Positions 1 to 11,500 of a DNA stretch of 64,000 bases are shown here, piece by piece (positions within the stretch are counted from its first letter, which is position 1; every line of letters starts with the position of its first letter). Source of the DNA: Labia minor (lineage: Eukaryota > Arthropoda > Insecta > Dermaptera > Spongiphoridae). The translations under genes were made by a program, and so were the position numbers. The stretch is from assembly GCA_963082975.1 (NCBI GenBank), contig OY720346.1, positions 35,925,787 to 35,989,786 on the forward strand, given 5' to 3'. The notes below the pieces were generated by a model that saw nothing but the letters and a program-made list of their open reading frames with translations, had not been told where the DNA came from and ran no database searches.

Positions 1-933
1 ATTAAAAAAATTCTTTTTATTTCGTTTTCTCTGACACCTGCTGGCTGACCAAGTTAGTTGACCCCTGTTGTGGGTGGAAGGTGTGTCTTTTCAGGTAACG
101 TTTTGACCACTCTATTAGGCTCTTTACATTTTCATTAATAAATCATTTGACGGAAGTTACAACAACTCTATTGAGAAAAAAAAGAAGCAAAGAAATAGTA
201 TAGTTAAAACTACTGTAGAGAGAAAGAGAAAGAGAGATACTCTGTTTGCATTGAAAGAATGTAAGAATGAGTTGGGATGAGGAGGGTCAGTTTTGTGGCC
301 AATTTCCCACGCATTTGTGGAAAAAAAATGACTTTCAAGAAACTAATCTTGATTTAGAAGTGAAGATATATCAGTCGCTTTATTAATCAAATACAAATAT
401 TAAAAATAAATCTATACAGAGGGTAGTTAGGATGGTGAATAAAAAAGCTTGGCATTAGTCAGAGGGTTCCTACCTTTTAGAAGCATAGATGGGGAATAAA
501 CTATATTAATAACTCTATACATTAAATCCCCATTCCATTTTTTAAATATATAATATTTTTTATACCTATTAAAATTGTCTAAATTTGTGTTGTATTTATG
601 AACAAATTTCTTTCTAATTCATTGGATCACTCTCATCCTTCACCTCAATTCTTTTATCATTAAAAAATATTTTGAATATTATTTATAAAATTTATACTTA
701 TTCTAATTAATGAGTTTAAAATATATAAGCATTTTAAAATTAAATACAATCAAACGTTTATGTTAATAAAATATAAAACAGAACAGAAAAAAATCGTATT
801 TAATTTGATTAAGTCTTAGAGATTTTAAATTGAATATATTGTTAAGGTGTCAATAGTGATTGGGAACTTAGTTTATTTTTAAAGGAAAAATAAAAGACAT
901 TTAAAAATAGTAGTTTTATACATCAAGTAGGTG

Positions 934-1010
934 GTTGGCTAATTGGGGTAAAGGTGTTCTATGATCAGTAAAACGGGTCCTCTCAACATTTATCTTGATT
1001 TTCAAACAAA
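934..1010 (+). repeat. SINE-like family, short copy
   Basis: It contains ggctaattggggtaaaggtg, then ctatgatcagtaaaacggg and catttatcttgattttc. These blocks recur in the same order at 36470-36655 (+), 42895-43000 (-) and 61205-61385 (-). The start resembles a tRNA A box. This copy lacks the downstream part. Confidence 0.45.
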
Positions 1011-2095
1011 TGATATTAAATAATTTTATCCATCGGAAATAGAACCACATAGGTATGCAATGGCAATCATTTTTTTCTAATTATATTCATTTGCTAATTA
1101 TGAAGAAAATAATTGTTAAATAAATAATTAAATGTTTGTGTATGATGAGTGCGAGAGAGAGACGGTTTAATAGGAAGAGGTAAGTGAGAAAGGGATGAAC
1201 TGAATAAGGGTGAAGATTAAAGTAAATGAATAAAGACGATCGCAAACAATCGAGTCAACGTTTTCAATTAGTCGTAAGTGACAGGGAGTGAAATGAGCTA
1301 AAACAGGGGACTAATTCAATTATTAGTAACTTAAGAGTTTGACATTCTCTCTCTCTCACTACATCCCACTCTCCCCCCCCCCCACTCCCACCCGTCTCTC
1401 TCTCTCATCTTATTCTTCTAGATAAACTAATTTTAATTTTAATTGGAATCAATTTTACGAGGAGACTATAAATCTCTCTAACGTTATTATTATTCAGTCA
1501 TGTTAATTTAGAAAATAGCTAAAATTATTTTTATTAATGATTAAATATAGATATAGATACATGATTATGAAATGCCGAAAATTAATAATTTATTTGAGTT
1601 AGAAAATCTTATTCGATTTATTCAGAGTAGGATGAGTTGAGGGTGATTTTGTGTCACATTTTCCCCTTAAATTAAAACAAACACCTGTGAATGTGTGATA
1701 AAATTAATTTAATGATCGATATATCTATTGATTCCAACAGAAATATATTAAAAAATAATCATTCAGATAATAATACCAATTACCCAATAATGATAATAAT
1801 ATAAATTATTTTTTTTTTTACTAAAATTAAAAAAGCGTGAAATTTTCTATAAAAATCAATCCTATCAAACCTATTTATTAGTATTCCAGCCCGTCCAGCT
1901 GGCACTAGAAAATATCAAAGTCCCCTCTTCTTTCTTTCTTTTTTTTTAATCAAAATTGTAACGTTATCCGTTATTTTGTGATCGAAACTGCGAATATCGT
2001 GGTGTAGGGAGAAGAAAGGTGTCGAGGGGAGTGGAAGGAACTCGTGGTGTTCTGGGCTGTCACCTCCGCTGACCGATCATCTCTCCTCACCCAAC

Positions 2096-2215
2096 AATAT
2101 AAAGGTCACGCTTCGTGACTGACAGTTTGGACATTGTATGCCCGATCAAGTCGAGAGTAACGAGTGACAAAAGAGAGTGAGAGAGAGAAATTGGGAAACG
2201 AATCGTTCTTATACC
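2096..2215 (+). promoter_or_regulatory. Possible TATA-type promoter in a GC-richer island
   Basis: A TATAAAG lies at about 2098, followed some 30 bases later by tgacagtttgg, loosely like an arthropod initiator. It sits in an unusually complex island (about 1980-2200) inside AT-rich DNA. If real it could be an alternative start for the CBF-beta gene, but no coding first exon was found beside it. Confidence 0.25.
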
Positions 2216-3764
2216 AATTGAGAGGGGAAAAAATATTTTCGATCATACTAATTTGGGAATCCAATTGACATCACTCAATACACAATGAAATTGGATATCC
2301 AAACAGTTAATTTACAAATATTACAACTACTTTAGCAAATTACGATTTTTAAAACTACATTTAATAATATATTTTCTTTATTTTTCTTTTTAGATAAAGT
2401 CCTGATAATAAATTAAATTTTACTTATAAATATAATATAAATTAAATCGTGATATTCTATTTTCTAATACAATCTTCTGGCAACGACTTAACTGTCGTAA
2501 TGATCATAAAATTTAAATTGAAACTTAAAACCGAGTGTTTTTAAGTTAATAACTTATCCTTAACCTATCTATATATATTATATATTATATTTATTTTATT
2601 TTCAATTTTTTCACTTTCTTTAATAAATTGAAAGTTGTTAAAAGAAAATGTGCAGGTTCAATTTCAAAAAAAAAAAAAAAAAAAAAAATCGGTTTGGAAA
2701 ATCTTAAAAAAAATATATTTTTGTTTTTCACAATTCTCATCTTCCCACCACCGCCCTCCTAATATAACTCAAGATCCCTATTGAGAGAGAACAAATATTT
2801 GTTTCATTATTATTATTACTATTTTTTTTTAATAATTTTAAAGATCATATAAATAATTTTAATGATGATATGATTTTCTTTAAACAATATTGAAACCTGT
2901 GTTTATTAAGTCTATTAAAGTCTAAATTTAATTTTTATGAGGCTGTTTTGTCAGTTATCCAAAACAGCAGTAGCATTAGAAGCAGCTTCGATGCTGCATG
3001 TTGGATGCACTCACTTGTCGAAACGCTCTTTTGATCTCATTTATAAATAAGCGAACCAATAGCTTGGTCCGTTTTATGATCTACACATCCATCAACCAAA
3101 AAATCCCATCCTCCATCCTATTTAAACAGAGAACTCGTGTGGTTCATATGTTCCTATGAAATAAAAAACAAAGCTAATCCTAATATAACTGACAATTAAA
3201 AATAGATAATTAATTAATTATTCATAATGAGTTTATGTTTTATTAGATTATAAATATTCAAGTTATTTGTTAAATGGCATCAGGATGGGGTACTTTATAA
3301 ATAAAGATATATTTAAAAAAAATATATTAGACTGGATAGGACATAAATTCTTTCAAAAATTGATGGTAGAAGATTAGGAACCTAGTGTCGCTAAATAAAT
3401 AAATAACCTTACTGCTATCCAAAATCAAAATCAAAATATACTTATTTTCCTATAATTATATTTTTATTTATAAGTTTTTATTTTTAATTTTAAAAGCTAA
3501 ATAACAATAAAATTTTAGAAAGATACTTATATAAATTTATAAATATGTCATATAATGTTAAGTTCTTATTTTATAGTTTATATATATAAATATATTTAAT
3601 ATTTATATAATATTAATTGTTAATAATAATATTAATATTTAATATAATTAAAACTAAAAAAAAATTGTCTTTAAAAAATGTATCATTTTGAATATAAATT
3701 TATAATTTCACTTTTTTATTTCATTTGTAACTAAAATATGTGTCTATTTTTGGTGTGATTTCAG

Positions 3765-3881
3765 GTTCATCTGCGATCTCATTTTATTATGAACGGTGTG
3801 TGTGTCAGGTGGCGGGGGTGGCTCGATTTGGAACGCCTGGATGGTGTCGGATGTCTGGAATATGATGAAGATAAGGCACAG
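3765..3881 (+). CDS. CBF-beta homologue, internal coding exon (first exon in window)
   Basis: Core-binding factor beta is the non-DNA-binding partner of RUNX/Runt proteins. It binds the Runt domain in the nucleus and raises its DNA affinity. The exon runs from acceptor tttcag to donor gtaatg and encodes 39 residues. These include NGVCVRWRGWLDLERLDGVG followed by CLEYDEDKAQ, which match by eye the human stretch NGVCVIWKGWIDLQRLDGMG/CLEFDEERAQ. The Asn after FIM corresponds to human Asn104, a known Runt-contact residue. The frame is closed by stops outside the splice sites, and both ends are phase 0. Upstream codons (about 90-95, judging from the roughly 213-residue fly proteins) are missing from 1-3764, so the gene continues to the left. 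The fly orthologues are Brother and Big brother. I cannot say which name applies here. Confidence 0.95.
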
Positions 3882-4081
3882 GTAATGATCCTTCAAGTAA
3901 ATTAACCTCTTTAATCCAGATTTATTTGATTTTCTTTTAACTCATTGAGCGTATTTAATATTTTTCTGTAATATAGTGTATTTATTTTATAAACACACAC
4001 ACACATAACAAAATTAAATTTTATTAAAAAAAATTTTAATAATTTTGAAACAGTGTGAAAATTTTCAAAGCAGCTTGGTAG

Positions 4082-4255
4082 ATGAAACGGAACTTTGCAT
4101 TATTTGCATTGTCAGGTAGTCTCTTTTCTTATGATATTGCTTTGAGTTTGTTGGAGGAATATTTTCCGGAAAGTGTCCCCAATTTTTCGCTTTTAATGAA
4201 GTGGCGTATTGCTAATTGCTACGACGGTTATAGCTCAACAATTGCAATAGGTTAA
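4082..4255 (+). other. Unassigned 57-codon open frame inside the intron
   Basis: ATG to TAA, directly preceded by an in-frame TAG. It begins MKRNFALFALSGSLFSYDIA and continues LSLLEEYFPESVPNFSLLMK. The composition looks more protein-like than the shadow frames around it, and the DNA is less AT-rich. No family is recognised. It could be a relic of a transposon protein or chance. Confidence 0.25.
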
Positions 4256-4369
4256 GACCCAATCCTTGTTCTACTTGAGGAATTGATTTTCGTAAGGAGA
4301 ACATACGCATTAAAAATTGTCATGTCCAATAGATAAAAGGCCAACTAACTTTGGTTATTCATATCGATG

Positions 4370-4475
4370 ACGAGTCTCACTAGTCAAAGTGGTTAAGGTC
4401 ACATATTTTTTTTTTATAAACATACTTAACTCAACAAATACCTCCGCTCTTGAAATCCTAGGATTGTGTACGTCA
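4370..4475 (+). repeat. Possible tRNA-derived pseudogene or SINE head
   Basis: The A-box-like tagtcaaagtggttaaggt is followed after about 60 bases by a weak B-box-like ctcttgaaatcctagg. This resembles the D-arm of tRNA-Ser/Leu. No second copy was noticed. Confidence 0.25.
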
Positions 4476-5598
4476 TTAAGAAATTAATTGATTATTTAAT
4501 TATGTTTGTTTTCAATTTTCTTTATTATTTTGGAATATTTTAGTTTCTAGATAAAAATAGACAGTAGAATGTTCTTTTTTATGTTTCCATCATCCATTAA
4601 ATTATCACTCTACGGAAATTGCCTTTTGCATTTTTGAATTTTCTCCGTTGATCTATTAAATAGATGAAAGAATAAGAAATGTAATAAAGAGATTCGCTTG
4701 AATAATTTCAATTCAATCATAGCAAAAAAATATCTTATAGAATTGTTCTTTTTAGTTCAAAAAAGAAAAAAAAATAGAAATTTGATTTGCTCATTTGAAA
4801 TGAACTTAAGTGGCCAATTATGACAAAAATTGTTGTTTTTTTTAATCTACTATACTTTGATTTTTTCTATTGATTATTAAATAAAATTAATAAGAATATA
4901 AAAGGTATAATTTTAATAATTTTGATTTAATATTGATTAGAGTCTAAATGATATGGTTTATATATAAATATTTAGATTTATAAATTTAATATATATTTCT
5001 TTTATTAAATTTTATTTATATAAATTAAATTTTTTCCATTTTCTTTATCAAAATATTTTATTATTTTCTCTTTATAAAATTATCATTACTTAATTATTTT
5101 TTCAATAGATCCATAACATGTTAAATTAGTTAATTAACAAATAAATTCAACTAATTATTTACTCACTAAATTAATTAATTAGATTTTGCATTTTTATAAA
5201 TTTTAATTTAATAAAGTAGATGTATTTTATTATTAGTTGTTAATATGTAGATATACACAACCTTCCCAAACTTATTTGCTCTACTTTAAAAAAATATTAT
5301 TCAGTCCCCCCTGTAAGTTAATTTTATTATAAATTATAATAGCCAATAAATTGAAAGATATAATAATGTATTCATGTTTCTACCTTGTTCTTAAAATAGT
5401 AACTAGCTCAGAATAGGGATGCGGAATTTGCAGAACCACAAAGATAGATATGTTATTGAGTTTACGCTATATTCAATGTGTTAATAATTTTTTTTTTGTG
5501 TGTATAGTTCAAATGTTACTTGAACTGAAAATATTGAAAAGTGAAAATTATTTTCATAGAAAATATATATTAAAAAAATTATTATTTAGAAATAGGTA

Positions 5599-5707
5599 GT
5601 GCCGGAAAAATGTTATTGTCATGGGGGCACTTTTAACAGGCAATGGCAATGGGCTTTCTCACCCGATTGATTACAGCGCCCTCATGGCGATAACATTTTT
5701 CCGTCAC
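5599..5707. mobile_element. Short MITE with inverted ends, TA flanks
   Basis: The left end gtgccggaaaaatgttatt and the reverse complement of the right end gtgacggaaaaatgttatc differ at a few positions across about 30 bp. Both sides are flanked by TA. The core is about 45 bp. It lies just upstream of a CBF-beta exon. Tc1/mariner-type is possible from the TA flanks. Confidence 0.6.
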
Positions 5708-5810
5708 TATACACTCAATCCTGGAATATCTGTATATCCGAATCTGAACAACTCCCCCCCCCCAAAAAAAAAGTCAAAGAATTGGTAATAGAGGTTTATT
5801 TTTATTTTAG

Positions 5811-5930
5811 TTGGAAGATGCAATGCTACGAGAACAAATTGAGCGTTATAATCAAAGGCTACGCGATTTCGAAGAGAAACAACGTGTTTATCGACAACAT
5901 CAAGAGCGTCCGGCCGATCCTGATCTCGAA
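5811..5930 (+). CDS. CBF-beta homologue, second exon in window (C-terminal helix)
   Basis: This exon encodes 40 residues, from LEDAMLREQIERYNQRLRDF to QERPADPDLE, between acceptor ttttag and donor gtaagt, phase 0 at both ends. It aligns with the charged helical segment that follows DEERAQ in human CBF-beta (QEDALAQQAFEEARRRTREF, then EDRDRSHREE). The heptad-like pattern of R, E and Q fits the long C-terminal helix of the family. A small MITE (5599-5707) sits about 100 bp upstream. If the donor were skipped, the frame would continue for about 15 codons (VSMRNDNCPACLHTQ) to a TAG. Confidence 0.95.
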
Positions 5931-6410
5931 GTAAGTATGCGAAACGACAACTGTCCAGCGTGTTTGCACACACAATAGAATCCATCAATGGTATTATCTC
6001 TCTTTCTTAAAAAAAGAAAGAGACGAATAATATGATATTATAGAAAAAGGAAAGGTTGTGACATCAAATAGATATACTATAGACTATTTATAGTGCAATG
6101 TCAGAAAAATATTTTTTGACTCCATATATTTTATGAAATCATAGTCTAAAAATCTTTGCAATGTGATTAGCTTTAATTAAATTCAATAATAATTTATTTT
6201 ATACACGATTAAATTTAGTTAAAATAAGATAAAATCAAAATTCAAAAAAATTAAGTATTCATTTTGAAGTACAATGTTTCAAATAATAGGTATATATGTT
6301 CTTCATCGATTTCATTTATAGCGCTCTCTCTCTATTAACCTTTTGTAGTTGGTTCCACATAAACTTTCATCAGAAAGTTCGGGTACCACTAAAATGATTT
6401 TGTTACTAAT

Positions 6411-8439
6411 GGGGGCCATACACTATGCGATTGCCTGCAGGCCGTCGCCTCAACAGGCGATCGTAAGACCAATATCGCCGAGTTCCATACACTAATGGGG
6501 GCCATACACTATGCGATTGCCTGCAGGCCGTCGTCTCAACAGGCGATCGTAAGACCAATATCGCCGTGTTCCATACACTAATAGTCAACCGCCTGCAGGC
6601 GGCCGTACTGAACTGTAGATGATAGCCTGAAGATAGCACACACTACAGTCCGGTACCTGCAGGCGGACTGTCGGTCAATGAAACAGAACTGCAGGAGATC
6701 CCCAGTTTTTCACCATCCGTCTGAAACGTTGCGCTATGTTTGTTTTGTCAGTTCTTGGGGAACCCCAAGAAAAAAGGGTCTGGGTAAAAAGTTGGCTGCG
6801 AGATAGAGAAGCTAGCTCTCACATTCCTCACTCCCAATCGTCGCTCTAGTTTCTTCATGGTCGGCTGTAAACAATAGCAAGTCGAAATACCACAGTGACG
6901 GGGTGTATACGTCATCACCCGATGAGCCCGACTTTTGCTGTTTTACTTTTTCAACTCTTTACGGAACGCACATCTCAAGTTATTAATTTTTTTTTCACTG
7001 TGTCAATGGTGGCTGACGGCACAGTTTTTTGATAGAACTTCAACAACTCACCGTACTCCTCATCCCGCGATCTTTTATTAGCGTAGGCATCGTTCTTGAC
7101 TTTCCATAAACAGGGGTAGGCCCGATATAATTCAATAAATGCAGAAATGAAAGGAGGTTTCCCGTCCATCTTTCCTCGTCAGTCCAATCTCGGCTGGTGA
7201 ATGATCTCACGAAAATTATCTCACGCAAAACTGATGGAAACGGTGACAACAGATCGTTTGCCTGCAGGCTAACTGACAGTGTGTGGTGGGGGGCACATGA
7301 GATCATTATCCGACAGGCCGCTGCCTGTCGCGAATCTCTCATCCTATCCCCGCCTGCCCGGCGACCACACACTTTCAGTCCGGGCGAACTGCAGTCCATT
7401 ATCTTCAGATCAACTGATAAATGTGTGGGCAATCCCGATCTACGGCCTTACGATTATCTTCAGTTAAACTGACAGTGTATGGGGCGCTTAACGGTCAACA
7501 GCCTTCAGGCGGCCGTACTGAACTGCAGATGATAGCCTGATGATAGCACACACTACAGTCCGGTACCTTCAGGCGGACTGTCGATCAATGAAACAGGACT
7601 GCAGGAGATCCCCAGTCAGTCCAATCTCGGCTGGTGAATGATCTCACGAAAATTATCTCACGCAAAACTGATGGAAACGGTGACAACAGATCGTTTGCCT
7701 GCAGGCTAACTGACAGTGTGTGGTGGGGGGCACATGAGATCATTATCCGACAGGTCGCTGCCTGTCGCGAATCTCTCATCCTATCCCCGCCTGCCCGGTG
7801 ACCACACACCTTCAGTCCGGGCGAACTGCAGTCCATTATCTTCAGATCAACTGATAAATGTGTGGGCAATCCCGATCTACGGCCTTACGATTATCTTCAG
7901 TTAAACTGACAGTGTATTGGGGGCCATACACTATGCGATTGCCTGCAGGCCGTCGCCTCAACAGGCGATCGTAAGACCAATATCGCCGCCGAGTTCCATA
8001 CACTAACAGTCAACAGCCTTCAGGCGGCCGTACTGAACTGCAGATGATAGCCTGATGATAGCACACACTACAGTCCGGTACCTGCAGGCGGACTGTCGGT
8101 CAATGAAACAGGACTGCAGGAGATCCCCAGTCAGTCCAATCTCGGCTGGTGAATGATCTCACGAAAATTATCTCACGCAAAACTGATGGAAACGGTGACA
8201 ACAGATCGTTTGCCTGCAGGCTAACTGACAGTGTGTGGTGGGGGGCACATGAGATCATTATCCGACAGGTCGCTGCCTGTCGCGAATCTCTCATCCTATC
8301 CCCGCCTGCCCGGCGACCACACACCTTCAGTCCGGGCGAACTGCAGTCCATTATCTTCAGATCAACTGATAAATGTGTGGGCAATCTCGATCTACGGCCT
8401 TACGATTATCTTCAGTTAAACTGACAGTGTATGGGGCGC
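6411..8439 (-). mobile_element. Composite PIF/Harbinger-like transposon cluster
   Basis: This GC-richer block is built from three modules: L (gggggccatacactatgcg), A (cggccgtactgaactg) and B (ctcggctggtgaatgatctc). L is found at 6411, 6497 and about 7918. A is at about 6583-6707, 7493-7618 and 8008-8132. B is at about 7176-7487, 7619-7914 and 8133-8439. Only the first A/B pair is separated by a decayed MADF gene. The outer ends share the inverted octamer CATACACT (gggggcCATACACT left, gcgcccCATACACT in reverse complement right). Next to the right end is TTA, and a TAA lies near the left end, as in PIF/Harbinger (TWA targets). Family assignment is an inference from the MADF gene, the G-rich ends and the TWA context. 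No DDE transposase was seen. Confidence 0.65.
6800..7175 (-). pseudogene. MADF-domain (Myb/SANT-like) protein remnant of the transposon
   Basis: The reverse strand reads FISAFIELYRAYPCLWKVKN, then a tract ending TVPSATIDTVKKK. After a frame change it reads NLRCAFRKELKK, and in a third frame GSSGDDVYTPSLWYFDLLLF. These are the characteristic blocks of MADF domains: FIELY..YPCLW, TVKKKI.NLR..FRKELKK and DVY.PSLWYF. At least two frameshifts (near 6985 and near 6945) break it. MADF proteins bind DNA, and one is commonly encoded beside the transposase in PIF/Harbinger elements. That fits its place inside the repeat cluster. It could instead be a captured host gene fragment. Confidence 0.75.
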
Positions 8440-8522
8440 TTAAAAGTAACTGTACTGAAGGTACCACCGTCAGGTTATAAGTTACCACCAGTGGTACATG
8501 TACCACAGTTTGAGAACCTCTG
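8440..8522 (-). mobile_element. hAT-like terminal fragment
   Basis: In reverse complement this begins cagaggttctcaaactgtgg, a typical hAT end. It abuts the right edge of the PIF/Harbinger-like cluster, so the cluster may have landed inside an older hAT copy. A left end cagaaagttcgggtaccac near 6371 is only a weak match. No 8-bp duplication was found. Confidence 0.35.
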
Positions 8523-11500
8523 TTTTAACCAATCAGAATGAAAAATAAATATATCTTTAAAATTGCAGATATAATCACGTTTATAAAAATAATCCATTTA
8601 TCAAATCTTATCATTCTGAAATTATATTGAATAATACTGTGTTTTTATAATAAAACCAAGCTTTTTTTTTGTTATTACAAATAAATATGGAATCAATATT
8701 AAGGGTCGAGGTAAATTACTCCAAATGGAATAATACAACGAGCGGGGGTAATAAGAATTTTTTTTCAATTTTATAAACTATTATTATAATAATGGATTAA
8801 CTTAAAGCTTACCCGAGGATTCGAATTTGTAAAACTAATTAAGGTAAAAAAAAAATTCCGTGTAATAAAATAATCCAAAAATCACATCAATCAAATCATC
8901 AATAATATATTTTTACCTTGTTTTTTTTTGTTTGCTTTTCAAAATTTAGGGATACTAGTAGGGTAACCATATTGTCTAGTAACAAAAACGGGGCATTAAA
9001 AAATGAAAAGTTGAGAATTAATGAGAAAAAGTGTTATTCATAAACCTATTCTAATTCTCAACTCTTAAAATTTTATATATTCATAAATAAATAAGATGAT
9101 AAAAAAAATGTATTATATAAACCTAATAAATCTACAAGAGATCATTCTACAGTGACATGAAGGATACAAAAATTTGGTTAAATATAAGGCAATGTTATCA
9201 CCATTGGGATAATCTTATTCAGCAAATTTAGATATTTGTAACTTATCATAAACTTCTCAGACTCCATAACATAATATTCATTTTTCAAAATGGAACAAAA
9301 TTAAAACGACAGTATGGTCGAAAAATATGAACACAGAACGGTACTATTCCGTTCTAGGCACGTCTTGGCTAAAGAAGTTTATATAGGATTATATAATATT
9401 TAAACGCTATAAATGAAATCAAGAGTAGAATATATATATTCATATAGTATTTATTTTAATATAATAATAATAAGTAGTCTCAATTCAGACATGATTATGA
9501 AATTGATTTGTATTCTTCTGTTTAGATATATCTAGACATTCTATAAATATTTTGCTAATGTAAATAATTTTTCTAATGAGTGAATATCTAGTTATAATGA
9601 AGGAAAAACATAGAATATGTATATTTTTTATATAAAATTTGTATATATTTTTAATTGTTTTTACCATGTTTCATGAGTTTTCCTTCATATTAATCATATT
9701 CTAATAATATTATTATTATTAATAAATAAATAAAATTATTTTATTTGTTATTTATGCAAAATATTTATTTGTTTCTTACTAAAAAAACAATTAATTATTG
9801 TTTCAACTTAGATTATATGTAAATGATAGATTTTTATTATTTTTTTTTTATTTTAATTTATTTTATGTTTTGTACGTAAATGAATACATTTTTATAAATT
9901 TATACAATTAAACAAAAAAAAATTTATTTTTATTTTTATTCCCAAACCCTCCCACATGACTTCACACCTATATCTATAATTTAATATTACTAATAATAAT
10001 TATTAGTAATAATGCTCTCTGTAAGGGCAGCCATAGGCATAAGGCCGCCCTTTCTCTTGCCTCCTTAATAATTTTTATTTTTAATTTTTTAAGCAAGAAA
10101 AAAAAAACAAGAAGATAAGCTATCTTAAAAAAAAAGTTTTCAATCACTACATTTTTTGAATTTTTACCAATATAGGATAAGATAGATGAGAAAATAAATA
10201 TTTTTTTTTTTTTTTGAAAAATTAACTTATCTTAAATTCTTCATTTTATTTATTTATATTGATTTAATATATTTTCATAACACATATTAAATATAAGAAA
10301 AGTGTAAGTAGATGTAATTCTAAGTCTGTTGCTTAACGCCCAAATTGTTAAGGTTCTTTACGAATCGATTGGTTGAGATTTAACGAGACACATTTATTTC
10401 TATTTGTCCTGCTAAGAAAGTAAATTTGAATTAGATTAGCAATCGTAATGAATCCCTTTAAGTTCAATCCATCATTTAGTAATAGATTCTCTTTACTTTC
10501 CCTCTCTCCCTCTTTTATTTATTTAAAGATAAATTTAAGGTTATATATATATACACATATGGTCAATTAGTAAATAAATACTATTTTTGTCTAGTTAAAG
10601 AGATCATTATCCAAAAACACTTTTCCTTTTGTTTTGTTGTTTTTTTTTTATTTTATTTTGCCAACCCCTTTTTGTAATTGTAACACAAGTTTAAATATAC
10701 CAGCCGCTAACGAGCGGCAACGACACGAGCCTTTTTTGTATTTATTTATTAAGCACATTGTTTTAGTACTAATTGGCAACTTGAGTTAGACGTTTTCGTC
10801 TCTTTCTCTCTCTCTCTGTCTCTCCCTCTCATTTACAAAGCACAATAACAAAAAAAGTAACAACGGGATAAAGGATTGAATGTAGTGGAATAGAAAACAA
10901 AACAATATCAATAGTTGAGAAGTTTGGTTTTTGTTTTTATCATTAGACTTTGAGATATCAACCAACAACCATTGTAAATCAAAAGTAAATAAATAATAGG
11001 AATGAAAATGATTCATAGAAAGTGTAAATGACAAATTCTAAATATAGTGGAAAGAGAAAGAGAGAGAAGGACGCATTTAACATGAAATATTTTTATAATT
11101 TCAAAAATAATCACAAGCAACATTTAAGTAATTCTAGTTTTTTTTATGAAGTTACATCCAGAATTTATTATTAATATTAGGAAATGTTTAGTTTATGCAT
11201 TATATAAATTATATTTAAAAAAAATTTTTTTAAATATTTATACCAGGTTCATATTGATCATTTAATATCTTAATTTCAATTTCAATTATGTAAGTTCTAA
11301 AGATAACTTAATTATTTAAAGATTCATCTATTTTCGTTTAAAATTCTACTAAAATCAGGAAGCAAAGAAAATATTACAAATATAGAAAGACTAGAAAATG
11401 ATGTGAGTAAAAATATATCTTATCTTATTATTCTAGAAAAAATTATATATATATACTTATATATTTGTATATTTGTATATTTTTGAGAAATCATATGGAT

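Larger units (their letters stand above)
1..3764. other. AT-rich non-coding DNA upstream of the first exon
   Basis: Likely an intron or 5' flank of the CBF-beta gene. It holds CT-rich tracts with a C run (1339-1410), one SINE-like fragment (about 934-1010), the island at 1980-2200, an A run at about 2666-2688, and a moderately complex patch at 2960-3130. I find no segment resembling the N-terminal half of CBF-beta. Confidence 0.6.

Noticed and set aside
7197-8424. Multiple 60-94-codon frames on both strands, repeated three times
   Set aside because: They follow the repeated A and B modules of the transposon. The apparent repetition is DNA-level and no domain is seen outside the MADF remnant.
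10015-10060. Small GC patch with gggcagcc and ggccgccc
   Set aside because: Could be the end of a hAT-like MITE, but no partner end or target duplication was found.
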